Assembly: GCF_033343995.1 (NCBI RefSeq)
Contig: NZ_CP137573.1
Span: 124,001-188,000 of the forward strand
Reading direction: 5' to 3'
Source of the DNA: Streptomyces sp. HUAS YS2
GTDB taxonomy: Bacteria; Actinomycetota; Actinomycetes; Streptomycetales; Streptomycetaceae
DNA: 64,000 bases
Numbering within the stretch: position 1 is the first letter of the stretch; each line of letters starts with the position of its first letter. This document shows positions 35,399 through 44,799 of the stretch, one piece after another. Position numbers and translations under genes: made by a program. The notes under the pieces are model-generated. The model worked only from the letters and a program-made list of their open reading frames with translations, ran no database searches and was not told the DNA's origin.

Positions 35399-35436
35399 CG
35401 ACCGGCGGGAACGGCCATGGCCGTTCCCGCCGGTCG
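35399..35436. terminator. 38-base perfect palindrome, bidirectional terminator
   Basis: Perfect inverted repeat with 19-base arms centred between 35417 and 35418 (core ACGGCCATGGCCGT). It sits between the stops of the convergent membrane protein gene (35319) and lipase-like gene (35459). A hairpin of this strength should stop transcription from both sides. Confidence 0.8.
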
Positions 35437-35458
35437 CCGTCTCGTCGGGCGGCTGTTC

Positions 35459-36718
35459 CTAGCGGCGTGCGAGCGTGTCGAACCAGCGCACGATCTGGGG
35501 CCCTGCCAGCTTGAAGGTCGTGTTGTGATCGGCCTTCGCGTGGTCGACGACGGGGGCGGTGACACCGTTGCGGGCCAGATCGGCCGCGCAGTTGACGGAG
35601 TTGGCGATCGCTACGTCCGTGTCACCGGCCGCGCTGTGCAGTTGTACGGGGAGGTCGGGTTTCCAGTCGCAGGTGCCTTCCTGCGCTTCGAGTGCGGCCA
35701 GCAGGCCGCCGTCCGGATGACGCAGCCGCTCGTAGAAGTCGTCGGTCAGCAGCTCCTTCACCGAGCCCGGCAGCTTCGTGACGATGTCCTCCTCGGTGTG
35801 CCGCGTGTCGAAGAGTTCCTCCACGTAGCCGGCGTACGGCTGTCGGAAGGCCTCGGCCGGGTTGCCGTAGACGGGGTGCAGCCGGTTCTGCGCGGTGAGG
35901 AAGTACGACATGTAGAAGACGCCGCTGATGCCGTTGACACGACCGTCGAGCAGGGCGGGGATCTCGGCGCCCTGCAGGTCGTACGGTCCGGCGACCGGTG
36001 CGAGTGCCCGCAGCCGGAAGTGCCGGTCAGCGCCGCGTGCCAGCTCGCGGCCCAGCGCCATGGCGACCTGGCCGCCCTGCGAGAACCCGGTGCCGTACAC
36101 GTCGCCGGTGAGCGGCCTGCCCAGTGCGCGCGCGGCGGTGCGTGAGGCGCGCAGCATGTCGAGCGAGGCGGAGACGGAGGAGGCGGTGTCCATGTACGGG
36201 TGGAGGCCGGGCCCCTTGCCAAGCCCGAGGTAGTCGGGAGCGGCGACGGCGCGGCCTGCGGCAGCGTGCAAGTAGGGCGCGTAGAGACCGAAGTCCTCGG
36301 CGACGGACGGCGCGTAGTCGCGGTGGACCATCGTGCCGTGCGTGTCGGCAACCAGGTCGAGCCGGCGCTCGCCACCCTTGGGGAGGACCAACAGGCCGGT
36401 GGCGGTGGTGGAATGGCCCCGAGGGGTCAGGGTCCGGTAGGTGAGCCGGTAGCCGCGCACGCCGTGGCGCACTGTCGCCGGGTCGATGTCGGCGCCCTTG
36501 AGGAACGCGGCGACCTCGGCCCGGCTCAGGTCGGCGACGGGAGTGACTCCGAGGAGGGTCCCGCGTCCGGTGCTCTGCTGGGCCGCCGGGCGAAGCTCGG
36601 ACGCCGCGACCGCCGGGGCGACGGTCAGGGCGCCCAGGGCTGCGAGGACTGTGGCGGCGGCCAGCGACCGGCGCGCTCGCCTGCGTCGCGCGGCCTGTCG
36701 GGTGGGGATGCGGGTCAT
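35459..36718 (-). CDS. Secreted alpha/beta hydrolase (lipase-like)
   Basis: A 419-residue exported hydrolase. A long twin-arginine-rich signal (RRRRARRSLAAATVLAALGA) ends near residue 38. The nucleophile elbow is YGTGFSQGGQVAMALG (Ser at about residue 210); the oxyanion region is DTHGT, and a late VDHAKADHNTTF carries a candidate His. The size and layout resemble secreted triacylglycerol lipases or acyl hydrolases of actinobacteria. ATG 36718 has ggag at good distance; 36730 is an alternative. It is convergent with the membrane protein gene across the large palindrome. Confidence 0.82.
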   Translation of the reverse strand: MTRIPTRQAARRRRARRSLAAATVLAALGALTVAPAVAASELRPAAQQSTGRGTLLGVTPVADLSRAEVAAFLKGADIDPATVRHGVRGYRLTYRTLTPRGHSTTATGLLVLPKGGERRLDLVADTHGTMVHRDYAPSVAEDFGLYAPYLHAAAGRAVAAPDYLGLGKGPGLHPYMDTASSVSASLDMLRASRTAARALGRPLTGDVYGTGFSQGGQVAMALGRELARGADRHFRLRALAPVAGPYDLQGAEIPALLDGRVNGISGVFYMSYFLTAQNRLHPVYGNPAEAFRQPYAGYVEELFDTRHTEEDIVTKLPGSVKELLTDDFYERLRHPDGGLLAALEAQEGTCDWKPDLPVQLHSAAGDTDVAIANSVNCAADLARNGVTAPVVDHAKADHNTTFKLAGPQIVRWFDTLARR

Positions 36719-36783
36719 GGTGTGCTCCATGACGACGACGCTACGGAGCCGTAGATCGCCGGGACATCCGACCGGCCCCCGGG

Positions 36784-37002
36784 TCAGGGGTGGGGCGGGC
36801 CCCACCGCGGAACCAGGGAATCCCCCCAGGCGAAGGCCTGTTGGGCCGCCGGCCGGTCGCGCATGAGCCAAATGCCCAGCTCGCGTGTAGAGATGGCGGC
36901 CTGCTGTTGTGTCCCCTCACCGCTGGTCAGGCTGACGACGCGCGCAGTGGCGCGGCCTGGCCATGCGAACGGACAAGTTCGCCATCGCCTACGGGGGCAC
37001 AC
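36784..37002 (-). CDS. Possible small protein or gene fragment
   Basis: A 72-codon frame whose later part (VVSLTSGEGTQQQAAISTRE then LGIWLMRDRPAAQQAFAWGD) has good codon composition, while its first 15 codons are Arg/Cys-rich and unlike coding sequence. It may be the C-terminal part of a lost gene. No family recognised. The gap from 37003 to 37190 shows nothing definite. Confidence 0.35.
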   Translation of the reverse strand: MCPRRRWRTCPFAWPGRATARVVSLTSGEGTQQQAAISTRELGIWLMRDRPAAQQAFAWGDSLVPRWGPPHP

Positions 37003-37190
37003 TCCACCTCGCAGCCATCTTGATCTGAACGCGAGACCAGGTTCGGGTCAGCGGGAGCTGTGCGCTGCCTGAAGGGCCGCCCACTCCAGGCGCTCGGCTC
37101 GCCAGGCGGTGCCCGCCCTGGAAATCGCCGAGTCGACCATGACCCGATCACGAGCATGACGGTGCCACAGACCGATCTGAGAGACAGGCT

Positions 37191-37697
37191 CTAGTCGCCG
37201 GTCGTGCCGTCGAGCATCTCTCGCAGGATGTCCAGGTGGCCGTTGTGGCGGGCCGTCTCCTCGGTGAGGTGAAGGAGAATCCAGCGCAGGTCGACATGGA
37301 GACCGTCGCGGACGGCTCGCTGGGCCTGCTTGTCCAGGCCGTTCTCGGCGACCAGTTCGCGGTAGCGGGCGCTCTGTTCGGCGTATTCGTCGAGCAACTG
37401 CGTGAGCGGGAAGTCGACGGCGATACGCATCTCGCGGTCGGGATCCTCGTCGGTCCAGGGGCCCCGGTCTTCCTCGCCGAGGAAGACCACCTGGAACCAG
37501 TAGTACTCGACCCAGCGCAGGTGGTTGATCAATCCGCTCATGGTCATCAGCGGTGAGCCCGGCAGGAGCGCCTTGCGGGCGTTCTCCGCGGAGACGCCGA
37601 CGCACTTGGCGCGGGCGGTGTCACGTGCGTAGTCGAGAAACGTGGTGAGCTGGGTGCGCTCGTCCCACGCGGGCGGCGTGTCGTCGATTCTGATCAT
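37191..37697 (-). CDS. DinB superfamily protein (DUF664 type)
   Basis: A 168-residue four-helix DinB/DUF664 protein. The metal histidines appear in LINHLRWVEYYWFQ (about residue 59) and in LLHLTEETARHNGHLDILRE (two, about 146-155), the actinobacterial DUF664 signature. It probably is a thiol-dependent transferase or detoxifying enzyme, by family only. It starts at the ATG at 37697. It lies just outside the complete insertion sequences and reads away from them. Confidence 0.85.
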   Translation of the reverse strand: MIRIDDTPPAWDERTQLTTFLDYARDTARAKCVGVSAENARKALLPGSPLMTMSGLINHLRWVEYYWFQVVFLGEEDRGPWTDEDPDREMRIAVDFPLTQLLDEYAEQSARYRELVAENGLDKQAQRAVRDGLHVDLRWILLHLTEETARHNGHLDILREMLDGTTGD

Positions 37698-37841
37698 CAC
37701 GCGAAGCGTCCCCGATCACCGCCACCGATGTCGAGGCATTTATCGACGACCCCAACCCGCTCCCCCAGATCCATGCCGTGCGGACAGCTACACCGACTCA
37801 AGGCCGGGGCCGACCGGCCTGATCTGCCGGAGACGGCCCTA

Positions 37842-38728
37842 GGTCGTGTCCGGAAAGTCATGGGAGCCAGAGTCGGAGGCAGGCGAGGGTGACCATGGCT
37901 TGGTAGTGGACGGCGCGTTTGTCGTAGCGGGTGGCCAGGGCCCGGTTCTGCTTGAGCCGGCTGAAACAGCGTTCGACAACGTTGCGGCGCCGGTAGGCGG
38001 TCCGGTCGAGGCGGCAGCGGGTCTCGCCGCGGCGGATGCGCCCGTTGATCTGGTCGATCCGCTCCGGGATCGTGCAGGCGATCCCGCGTCGCCTCAGGTA
38101 GGCCCGGATCTTGCGGGCCGAGTAGCCCTTGTCTGCGACCACGCGCTGGGGCCGGGTCCGGGGCCTGCCGGGCCCCGGCCGGGCGACGCGGATCCGGTCC
38201 ATGACCGCCTCGAACTGGGTGCAGTCGTTGACGTTCCCGCCGGTCAGGGTGAAGGCCAGTGGCCGGCCCTGGCCGTCGCAGGCCAGGTGGATCTTGCTGG
38301 TCAGCCCGCCGCGTGATCGGCCGAGTGCCTCGCCTTCCCAGGGCCCCCTTTTCGGGCCCCGGCCGCATGCTGATGCGCGCGGACCGTGGTCGAGTCCACG
38401 CAGACGATCGACCAGTCGACGGTCCCGACGGCGTCGGAGTGCTGCTGGACGTGGGCCAGCAGCCGGTCCCAGGTGCCGTCGGCGGACCAGTGCCGGAAGC
38501 GTTCGTAGACCGTCTTCCACGGCCCGTACCGCTCGGGCAGGTCACGCCAGGCGGCCCCGGTGGACAGCTTCCAAAGGATCCCGTTGACCACCTGGCGCCG
38601 GTCCCGCACGGGCCGGCCCATACGGCCCGGCGCCAGCAACGGAGCGATCAACGCCCACGACTCATCCGTCAGTTCATGTCGACGCACCACAAACGGAGTA
38701 ACGAGCCAACAACTTTACGGACACGGCC
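37842..38728 (-). mobile_element. Complete IS5-family element, copy A
   Basis: An 887-base element with imperfect terminal repeats (GGTCGTGTCCGGAAAGTC at the left; GGCCGTGTCCGTAAAGTT reading in from the right, 15 of 18 identical). It is flanked by TA (37840-37841 and 38729-38730). It carries one transposase gene in two overlapping frames joined at AAAAGGGGG. This layout fits the IS427 subgroup of IS5. Its right TA is shared with copy B. Confidence 0.9.
37858..38690 (-). CDS. IS5-family transposase, programmed -1 frameshift (copy A)
   Basis: The first frame begins at 38690 (MVRRHELTDESW) and holds the N-terminal domain and first aspartate (IVCVDSTTV). At AAAAGGGGG (38344-38352) a -1 slip enters the second frame, which carries GGNVNDCTQFEAV, the second aspartate in VVADKGYSA and the Y-x2-R-x3-E-x6-K signature (YRRRNVVERCFSRLK). 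The fusion would be 277 residues, normal for the group. Both frames are intact, so it may be active. It should cut and paste the element into TA-containing CTAG-like targets. Confidence 0.88.
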
Positions 38729-38730
38729 TA

Positions 38731-39620
38731 GGGCCTGTCCGCAATGTCAGCTAGGGAGCCATAGTCGCAGGCAGGCGAGGGTGACCAGGGCTTTGTAGTG
38801 GCGGGCTCGTTTGTCGTAGCGGGTGGCGAGGGCCTTGTTCTGCTTGAGCCGGTTGAAACAGCGTTCGACGACGTTGCGGCGCCGGTAGACCTCGCGGTCG
38901 AGACGGCACAGGCTCTCGCCTCGCCGGAGGCATCCGTTGATCTGGTCGACGCGTTCGGGGATGGTGCAGGCGATACCGCGTCTGCGCAGGTAGGAGCGGA
39001 TCTTGCGGGATGAGTAGCCCTTGTCGCCGACCACCCGTAGCGGTCGGGTGCGGGGCCGGCCGGGCCCGTATCGCTTGATGTGGATGCGGGCCATGACCGG
39101 TTCGAACTGCGTGCAGTCGTTGACGTTCCCGCCGGTGATCGTGAAGGCGAGCGGCCGGCCCTGTCCGTCGCAGGCAAGGTGGATCTTTGTGCTCAGTCCG
39201 CCGCGGGACCGGCCGAGTGCTTCGCCGGTCCAGGGCCCCCTTTTCGGGCCCCGGCGGCGTGCTGATGGGCCCGCACGATGGTCGAGTCGACGCAGACGAT
39301 CGACCAGTCGACCTCGCCGATCGCGTCCGAGTGCTGCTGGACGTGGGCCAGGAGCCGGTCCCAGGTTCCGTCCGCTGACCAGCGGCGGAACCGTTCGTAG
39401 ACGGTCTTCCACGGCCCGTACCGCTCGGGCAGGTCCCGCCAGGCCGCACCCGTGGACAGCTTCCACAGGATTCCGTTGAGGACCTGCCGCCGGTCCCGCA
39501 CCGGACGACCCATCCGGGGCGGAGCCAGCAACGGCCCGATCACTTCCCAGGCCTGATCAGTCAGTTCATGACGTCGCACCACGAACGGAGTAACGACCGA
39601 TCGACATTGCGGACACGCCC
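38731..39620 (-). mobile_element. Complete IS5-family element, copy B
   Basis: An 890-base element with terminal repeats GGGCCTGTCCGCAATGTC and, reading in from the right, GGGCGTGTCCGCAATGTC (17 of 18 identical). TA lies on each side (38729-38730 and 39621-39622). It is related to, but clearly different from, copy A, in the same orientation and separated from it only by the shared TA. Confidence 0.9.
38747..39582 (-). CDS. IS5-family transposase, programmed -1 frameshift (copy B)
   Basis: Built like copy A. Frame one starts at 39582 (MVRRHELTDQAWEVIGPLLA) and contains IVCVDSTIV. The slip site AAAAGGGGG (39236-39244) leads to frame two with GGNVNDCTQFEPV, VVGDKGYSS and YRRRNVVERCFNRLK. The fused product would be 278 residues. 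The protein is clearly homologous to copy A but differs at many positions, so the two elements arrived separately rather than by duplication in place. Both frames are open, so it may be functional. Confidence 0.88.
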
Positions 39621-39746
39621 TAGTAGAGCGGCATGAGCAGCATGCCGATCACCCACGCCTTGATCGCGGCGGGCGACGGGCTCTGATAGTCCTTGGAGGA
39701 CGCGATCACCTGGGCCGACAGTCGGCCGGCCGCCGCCCCCGGCGCG

Positions 39747-39938
39747 CTACTTCTGGGCGTGCTCCCCCAGCATGCCCACCACGGTCAGGAACGCGTACGC
39801 GCCGAAGACGTAGAAGAACACGCGCCATGCGGCGCCCTTGAGCTTCCACCTCTCGTTGACGCGGTCCACACCGCGGTCCACGTCGTGGTTCTCGTCGTGG
39901 TTCTCGTCACGGTTCTCGTCACGGTTCTTGCCGCTCAC
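39747..39938 (-). CDS. Small single-helix membrane protein (DUF6126-like)
   Basis: A 63-residue protein with a GTG start after gggagggaag. A hydrophilic N-terminus made of DEN(R/H) repeats, encoded by a 12-base tandem repeat, is followed by ERWKLKGAAWRVFFYVFGAY and a single membrane helix ending GEHAQK. The WK-x-KG-x-A-x-RVFFY layout resembles a family of tiny Streptomyces membrane proteins (DUF6126, from memory). Downstream, about 40 in-frame codons (LSAQVIASSKDYQSPSPAAI) run up to the edge of IS copy B and look like the stub of a cut gene. Confidence 0.65.
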   Translation of the reverse strand: MSGKNRDENRDENHDENHDVDRGVDRVNERWKLKGAAWRVFFYVFGAYAFLTVVGMLGEHAQK

Positions 39939-40019
39939 GACAGCTTCCCTCCCGCGAGCGGGATTGACAGCCCCGTGCCCGCACTCATTAAACTCGAATG
40001 GATTCGAGTTCGAGTCTAG

Positions 40020-41084
<1,065 letters not shown>

Positions 41085-41114
41085 AGCGACCGAGGAAACA
41101 GGAGCACGCGACCG

Positions 41115-41996
41115 ATGACCTGGACCACCCTGAGCCACCACGTCGACGACGGCGTTCTCACCGTCACCCTCGACCGGCCGGACCACCTCAACGCCTTCAC
41201 CCCGACAATGGCCGCCGAACTGGAGCGGACGTTCACCGAGGTCAACGAGAACGACGACGTGCGGGCGATCATCGTCACCGGCGCCGGCGACCGGGCCTTC
41301 TGCGCCGGCATGGACCTCAGCGCGGACGGCAACGTGTTCGGCCTCGACGAGTCGCGCACGCCCACGCTCGCCGACCTCGCCGATCTGAGCCATCCAGACA
41401 TCAGCCGGGTCCGGGACACCGGGGGCCGGGTAACCCTGGCGATCCACGCCTGCCGCAAGCCCGTGATCGCCGCGATCAACGGCGCCGCCGTCGGGATCGG
41501 CGCGACGATGACCCTGGCCATGGACGCCCGGCTGATGTCCACGGACGCGCGGCTCGGCCTCGTCTTCGGCCGCCTCGGCATCACACCCGAGGCCGCCTCG
41601 ACCTGGTTCCTGCCGCGCCTGGTCGGCCTTCCACGGGCGCTTGACCTGCTGTACTCCGCCGAGATCCTCGACGCGCAGGCCGCACGGGATGTGGGCCTCG
41701 CGACCGAACTCCATGCCCCCGACGAGCTCTTGAAGCGCGCACGCGAGCTGGCGGACCGCTGGACCCTGGGGCGGTCGCCCGTGTCGACCGCGCTCATCCG
41801 GCAGATGACGTACCGCCATGCGTCCCTGGACGGGCCCGAGGACGCGCACCGGGTGGAATCACTCGCCATGTTCTACACGAGCATCGGCGACGGCGCCGAG
41901 GGAGTGGCGGCCTTCCGCGACAAGCGCTCCCCGGACTTCACCCGGCAGGCCTCCACCATGCCGCCGTTCTACGACGAATGGACCGCCTCCTCCTGA
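41115..41996 (+). CDS. Enoyl-CoA hydratase/isomerase family protein
   Basis: A 293-residue crotonase-fold enzyme. The oxyanion-hole strands are AFCAGMDL (about residue 62) and INGAAVGIGATM (about 128); the catalytic glutamate region is GITPEAASTWFLPRLVG (about 155), and the long C-terminal helices follow. It acts on acyl-CoA double bonds. It follows the flavoprotein gene by 30 bases and is surely co-transcribed. It converges on the LacI gene across a tandem-repeat gap. Confidence 0.88.
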   Translation: MTWTTLSHHVDDGVLTVTLDRPDHLNAFTPTMAAELERTFTEVNENDDVRAIIVTGAGDRAFCAGMDLSADGNVFGLDESRTPTLADLADLSHPDISRVRDTGGRVTLAIHACRKPVIAAINGAAVGIGATMTLAMDARLMSTDARLGLVFGRLGITPEAASTWFLPRLVGLPRALDLLYSAEILDAQAARDVGLATELHAPDELLKRARELADRWTLGRSPVSTALIRQMTYRHASLDGPEDAHRVESLAMFYTSIGDGAEGVAAFRDKRSPDFTRQASTMPPFYDEWTASS

Positions 41997-42013
41997 GCGG
42001 GCGGCACGGGATC

Positions 42014-42096
42014 GGCGCCGTACCCATCGGCGCCGTACCGACCCGGCGCCGTACCCATCGGCGCCATACCAACCCGGCGTCGTACCGACCGGCGCC
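42014..42096. repeat. Tandem repeat of about 15-16 bases between convergent genes
   Basis: Five to six imperfect copies of GGCGCCGTACC(C/G)A(T/C)C fill the gap between the hydratase stop (41996) and the LacI stop (42099). Each copy contains the palindrome GGCGCC, so the array may fold and act as a terminator. Confidence 0.7.
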
Positions 42097-42098
42097 GA

Positions 42099-43214
42099 TC
42101 AGCCCGCGGTGCGCGCACGCCGGGTGCGTGGGGTCTTCGGTGGGGCCACCGAGTCGCGGACGACGATGTGGGTGCCCACCCGGTGGGTGCCGGTGGTGGG
42201 CGCCCGCCAGGCATCGTCACCGTCCTCGCCGGGGGTGGCGAGCCGGACGGCCTGCCGGCCCATCTCCTCCAGCGGGATGTGCACGGTGGTCAGCCTCGGG
42301 CGCATCTCCTGGGCCACCGGCACGTCGTCGTAGCCGACGAGGGAGACGTCCTCGGGGATGCGGGCCCCGGATTCCTCCAGCGCCTGCGCCGCACCCGCCG
42401 CCACGATGTCGTTCGCGGCGAAGATTGCCGTGAAGTCGAGCTGATCGCCGAGGAGTTCGAGGGTCTTGCGGTACCCGAAGGCCCTACTGAAGGCGCCGGT
42501 GTGCACCAGGGCGTCGTCCGAGGGGACGCCGCGCAGGTCGAGGGCGCGCCGGTAGCCGGCGATCCGGTCCAAGGTGGTCGACACGGCGGGCGGGCCGCCG
42601 AGGTAGAGGATCCGCCGGTGCCCCTGGGTGAGCAGATGGTCGGTGATGGCGAACGCGCCGCCCTCGTTGTCGTACTCCACCGCCGCCGCGGGCACCCGGC
42701 CACCCAGTGAGGGCCGGCCGCACAGCACCAGGGACGAGCCGCCGGCGTGCAGTTCCTCGGCGCGGCGGGTGAGTTCGGCGGTGTACGCGCGGTCCACGAT
42801 GCTCCCGCCGACCAGCACGACCGCGTCCGCGCGCTGCTCGTGCAGCAGGTCGACGAAGGCCAGCTCGCGCTTCGCGTCGCCTTGCGTGCAGCAGACCAGG
42901 CACAGCCGTCCGGTACGGGCCGCCTCGCGCTCGACACCGCGGGCGATGTACGCGAAGAAGGGGTCGACGATCTCGCTGACGATGATCCCGACGGTGCGGT
43001 TGGAGGTGCCGGCCAGCGCCCGCGCGTGCGCGTTCACCACGTAGCCGAGCTCCCGCATGGCGCCCTCGACCCGGTCGCGGGTCTCCTCCGCCACCGGATA
43101 GTTGCGGTTCAGCACGCGCGACACCGTCGCCGTCGACACGCCGGCGCGCGCGGCCACGTCCCGGATGGTCGCGCGCCGCGGCTCCCCCGCCGCCTGCTGT
43201 CCGCTCCCCTTCAT
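42099..43214 (-). CDS. LacI family transcriptional regulator
   Basis: A 371-residue LacI/GalR regulator. The helix-turn-helix with hinge is at about residues 16-65 (TIRDVAARAGVSTATVSRVL), followed by a periplasmic-binding-protein-like sensor (VGIIVSEIVDPFFAYIARGV; GPPAVSTTLDRIAGYRRAL; FAANDIVAAGAAQALEESG). The ATG at 43214 is preferred for gggagaggcgg upstream; 43268 is in frame. It is divergent from the M60/PL8/DUF2264 genes and is likely their sugar-responsive repressor. A scrap closely like its C-terminus occurs at 63221-63295. Confidence 0.9.
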   Translation of the reverse strand: MKGSGQQAAGEPRRATIRDVAARAGVSTATVSRVLNRNYPVAEETRDRVEGAMRELGYVVNAHARALAGTSNRTVGIIVSEIVDPFFAYIARGVEREAARTGRLCLVCCTQGDAKRELAFVDLLHEQRADAVVLVGGSIVDRAYTAELTRRAEELHAGGSSLVLCGRPSLGGRVPAAAVEYDNEGGAFAITDHLLTQGHRRILYLGGPPAVSTTLDRIAGYRRALDLRGVPSDDALVHTGAFSRAFGYRKTLELLGDQLDFTAIFAANDIVAAGAAQALEESGARIPEDVSLVGYDDVPVAQEMRPRLTTVHIPLEEMGRQAVRLATPGEDGDDAWRAPTTGTHRVGTHIVVRDSVAPPKTPRTRRARTAG

Positions 43215-43246
43215 CGGTACCGCCTCTCCCTGTGTGCCTTGTGACG

Positions 43247-43347
43247 GAGAGCGTTTACTGCTCCGCATTCCGGCAACTCCCGTTCACCATCGTAGTAAAT
43301 CTTAGAAACTCTGGTCCCGCCCTTGCCTGAGATAGCAAACGCTTACA
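43247..43347. promoter_or_regulatory. LacI-type operator candidates in the divergent promoter
   Basis: TAGCAAACGCTTACA (43333-43347) has the CG-centred symmetry of LacI-family operators, 46 bases before the M60-like gene. A half-site, GAGCGTTTAC, lies at 43249-43258 on the LacI side. Similar sequences lie upstream of the ABC permease and dehydrogenase genes (61938 and 62111). Confidence 0.6.
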
Positions 43348-43392
43348 TCCTGTCGGGCAGTCTGTTCAGGCCCCCCTCCCCGAGGAGACCGG

Positions 43393-44766
43393 ATGCCCAA
43401 CCGCCCCGCTGTCGACCGTCGTTCCGTGCTCGCGGGCCTGGCCGGCGCCGGCACGGCCGCCCTCCTGGGCGCCGCCCCGGCCCACGCCGCCGCACCCCGC
43501 GCCGCCACCTCGCCCGCCGGCACCTCCCCCGCCGGCAGCGCCGATCTGCCCGTGACCGTCACCGTGACCGCCGTCCCCAGCGCGGAGAGCGAGCGGCTAC
43601 GTCTCGCCCAGGCGCTGCGCGGCAGCGAGTTCACCGCGACCGGCCTGTACGTCCCCCCAGGTGCCGAACTCACCCTCAACGTGCTCCCGTACGACGACGC
43701 CGTGCCGACCCTGTGGGTCGGTCTGTGGGACTACTACGGCACGCTCACCGAGCCGCGCTCCTATCCGCTCAAGCCCGGCGCCAACACCGTCGCCGACCCG
43801 CACGGCGGACCCGTCTACCTGACCCTGACCGGCGCCGGTCAGCGCGCTGCCGTCATGTTCCGGTCCGGGGCGGTCCCGATGGCCACGTTCGACCTGGGCC
43901 GCACCACCGAGGCCGAGTACCAGGCCCGGCTCGACACGCTCACCGACGTCCCGTACGTCGAACTGACCGCCCCGCACACGATCCTCACCCTCACCCGTGA
44001 GGGGGCGCTGCTCCACCGCGACCAGGACCACGACGCGCTCCTGCGCCTCCTGGAGACCGTCATCGACTCGCACGCGGCGATCAGCGGCCTCGACGGATCC
44101 GCCCCGGTGCACCGCCGCAAGGCAGGCCCGTACCACTTCACCGAGGTCTCCCGCGTGCCCAGTGGCGTCGGGGCCTACGCCACCCACGGCTACAACGGCT
44201 TCCCGCGCGCCTATCTCGACCGCCTCACCACCGTCGAGGGTCTGCGCACCCGCGGCTGGGGGCTGTACCACGAGCTCGGGCACCTCCATCAGCAGATGGC
44301 GTACAAGCCCAGCGGGCTCACCGAGGTGACCGTGAACATCTACTCCCTGGCGGCCCAGCGCACCCTCGGCCAGCCCTCGAACCTGCTCACCGTCAACCCC
44401 GCCACCGGGCTGAACCCCTTCCAGTCGGCGCAGGCGAAGTTCGGCAGCGCGGGGCTGGCGTACGAGAGGTCCTTCTCCGCGTACGAGAAGCTCGTCCCGC
44501 TGCGTCAGCTGGAGCTGGCGTTCGGCGAGGACTTCTGGCCGCGCATGCACCGGCTGGTCCGCGAGGAGAACCCGCAGTCCGACTGGACGGAGACGGCCAA
44601 GCGGTACCGCGCGCTCTCGACGTACTCCAGCCGCGTCGCCGGCCGCGACCTCACCGCGTTCTTCCTGGACCGCTGGGCCTTCCCGATCGACGCCGCCGGC
44701 CGGGCCGAGATAGCCGCCCTGAACCTCCCCGCGCCCGCCGTCGACCCCAGCAGCCTCACCGACTGA
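43393..44766 (+). CDS. Tat-exported M60-like (enhancin-type) metallopeptidase
   Basis: A 457-residue exported protein. A twin-arginine signal (DRRSVLAGLAGAGTAALLG) ends near residue 32. After a beta-rich N-terminal part the M60-like domain carries the zinc motif HELGH in YHELGHLHQQ (about residues 293-302), with a downstream Glu in GLTEVTVN, and FFLDRWAFP near the end. M60-like peptidases attack glycoproteins such as mucins. It is followed after 33 bases by the PL8 lyase, so it may strip protein from a proteoglycan or glycoprotein substrate. Confidence 0.8.
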   Translation: MPNRPAVDRRSVLAGLAGAGTAALLGAAPAHAAAPRAATSPAGTSPAGSADLPVTVTVTAVPSAESERLRLAQALRGSEFTATGLYVPPGAELTLNVLPYDDAVPTLWVGLWDYYGTLTEPRSYPLKPGANTVADPHGGPVYLTLTGAGQRAAVMFRSGAVPMATFDLGRTTEAEYQARLDTLTDVPYVELTAPHTILTLTREGALLHRDQDHDALLRLLETVIDSHAAISGLDGSAPVHRRKAGPYHFTEVSRVPSGVGAYATHGYNGFPRAYLDRLTTVEGLRTRGWGLYHELGHLHQQMAYKPSGLTEVTVNIYSLAAQRTLGQPSNLLTVNPATGLNPFQSAQAKFGSAGLAYERSFSAYEKLVPLRQLELAFGEDFWPRMHRLVREENPQSDWTETAKRYRALSTYSSRVAGRDLTAFFLDRWAFPIDAAGRAEIAALNLPAPAVDPSSLTD

Positions 44767-44799
44767 CGCCCGACTGCCACCCCGTCCGGGAGGACCACC

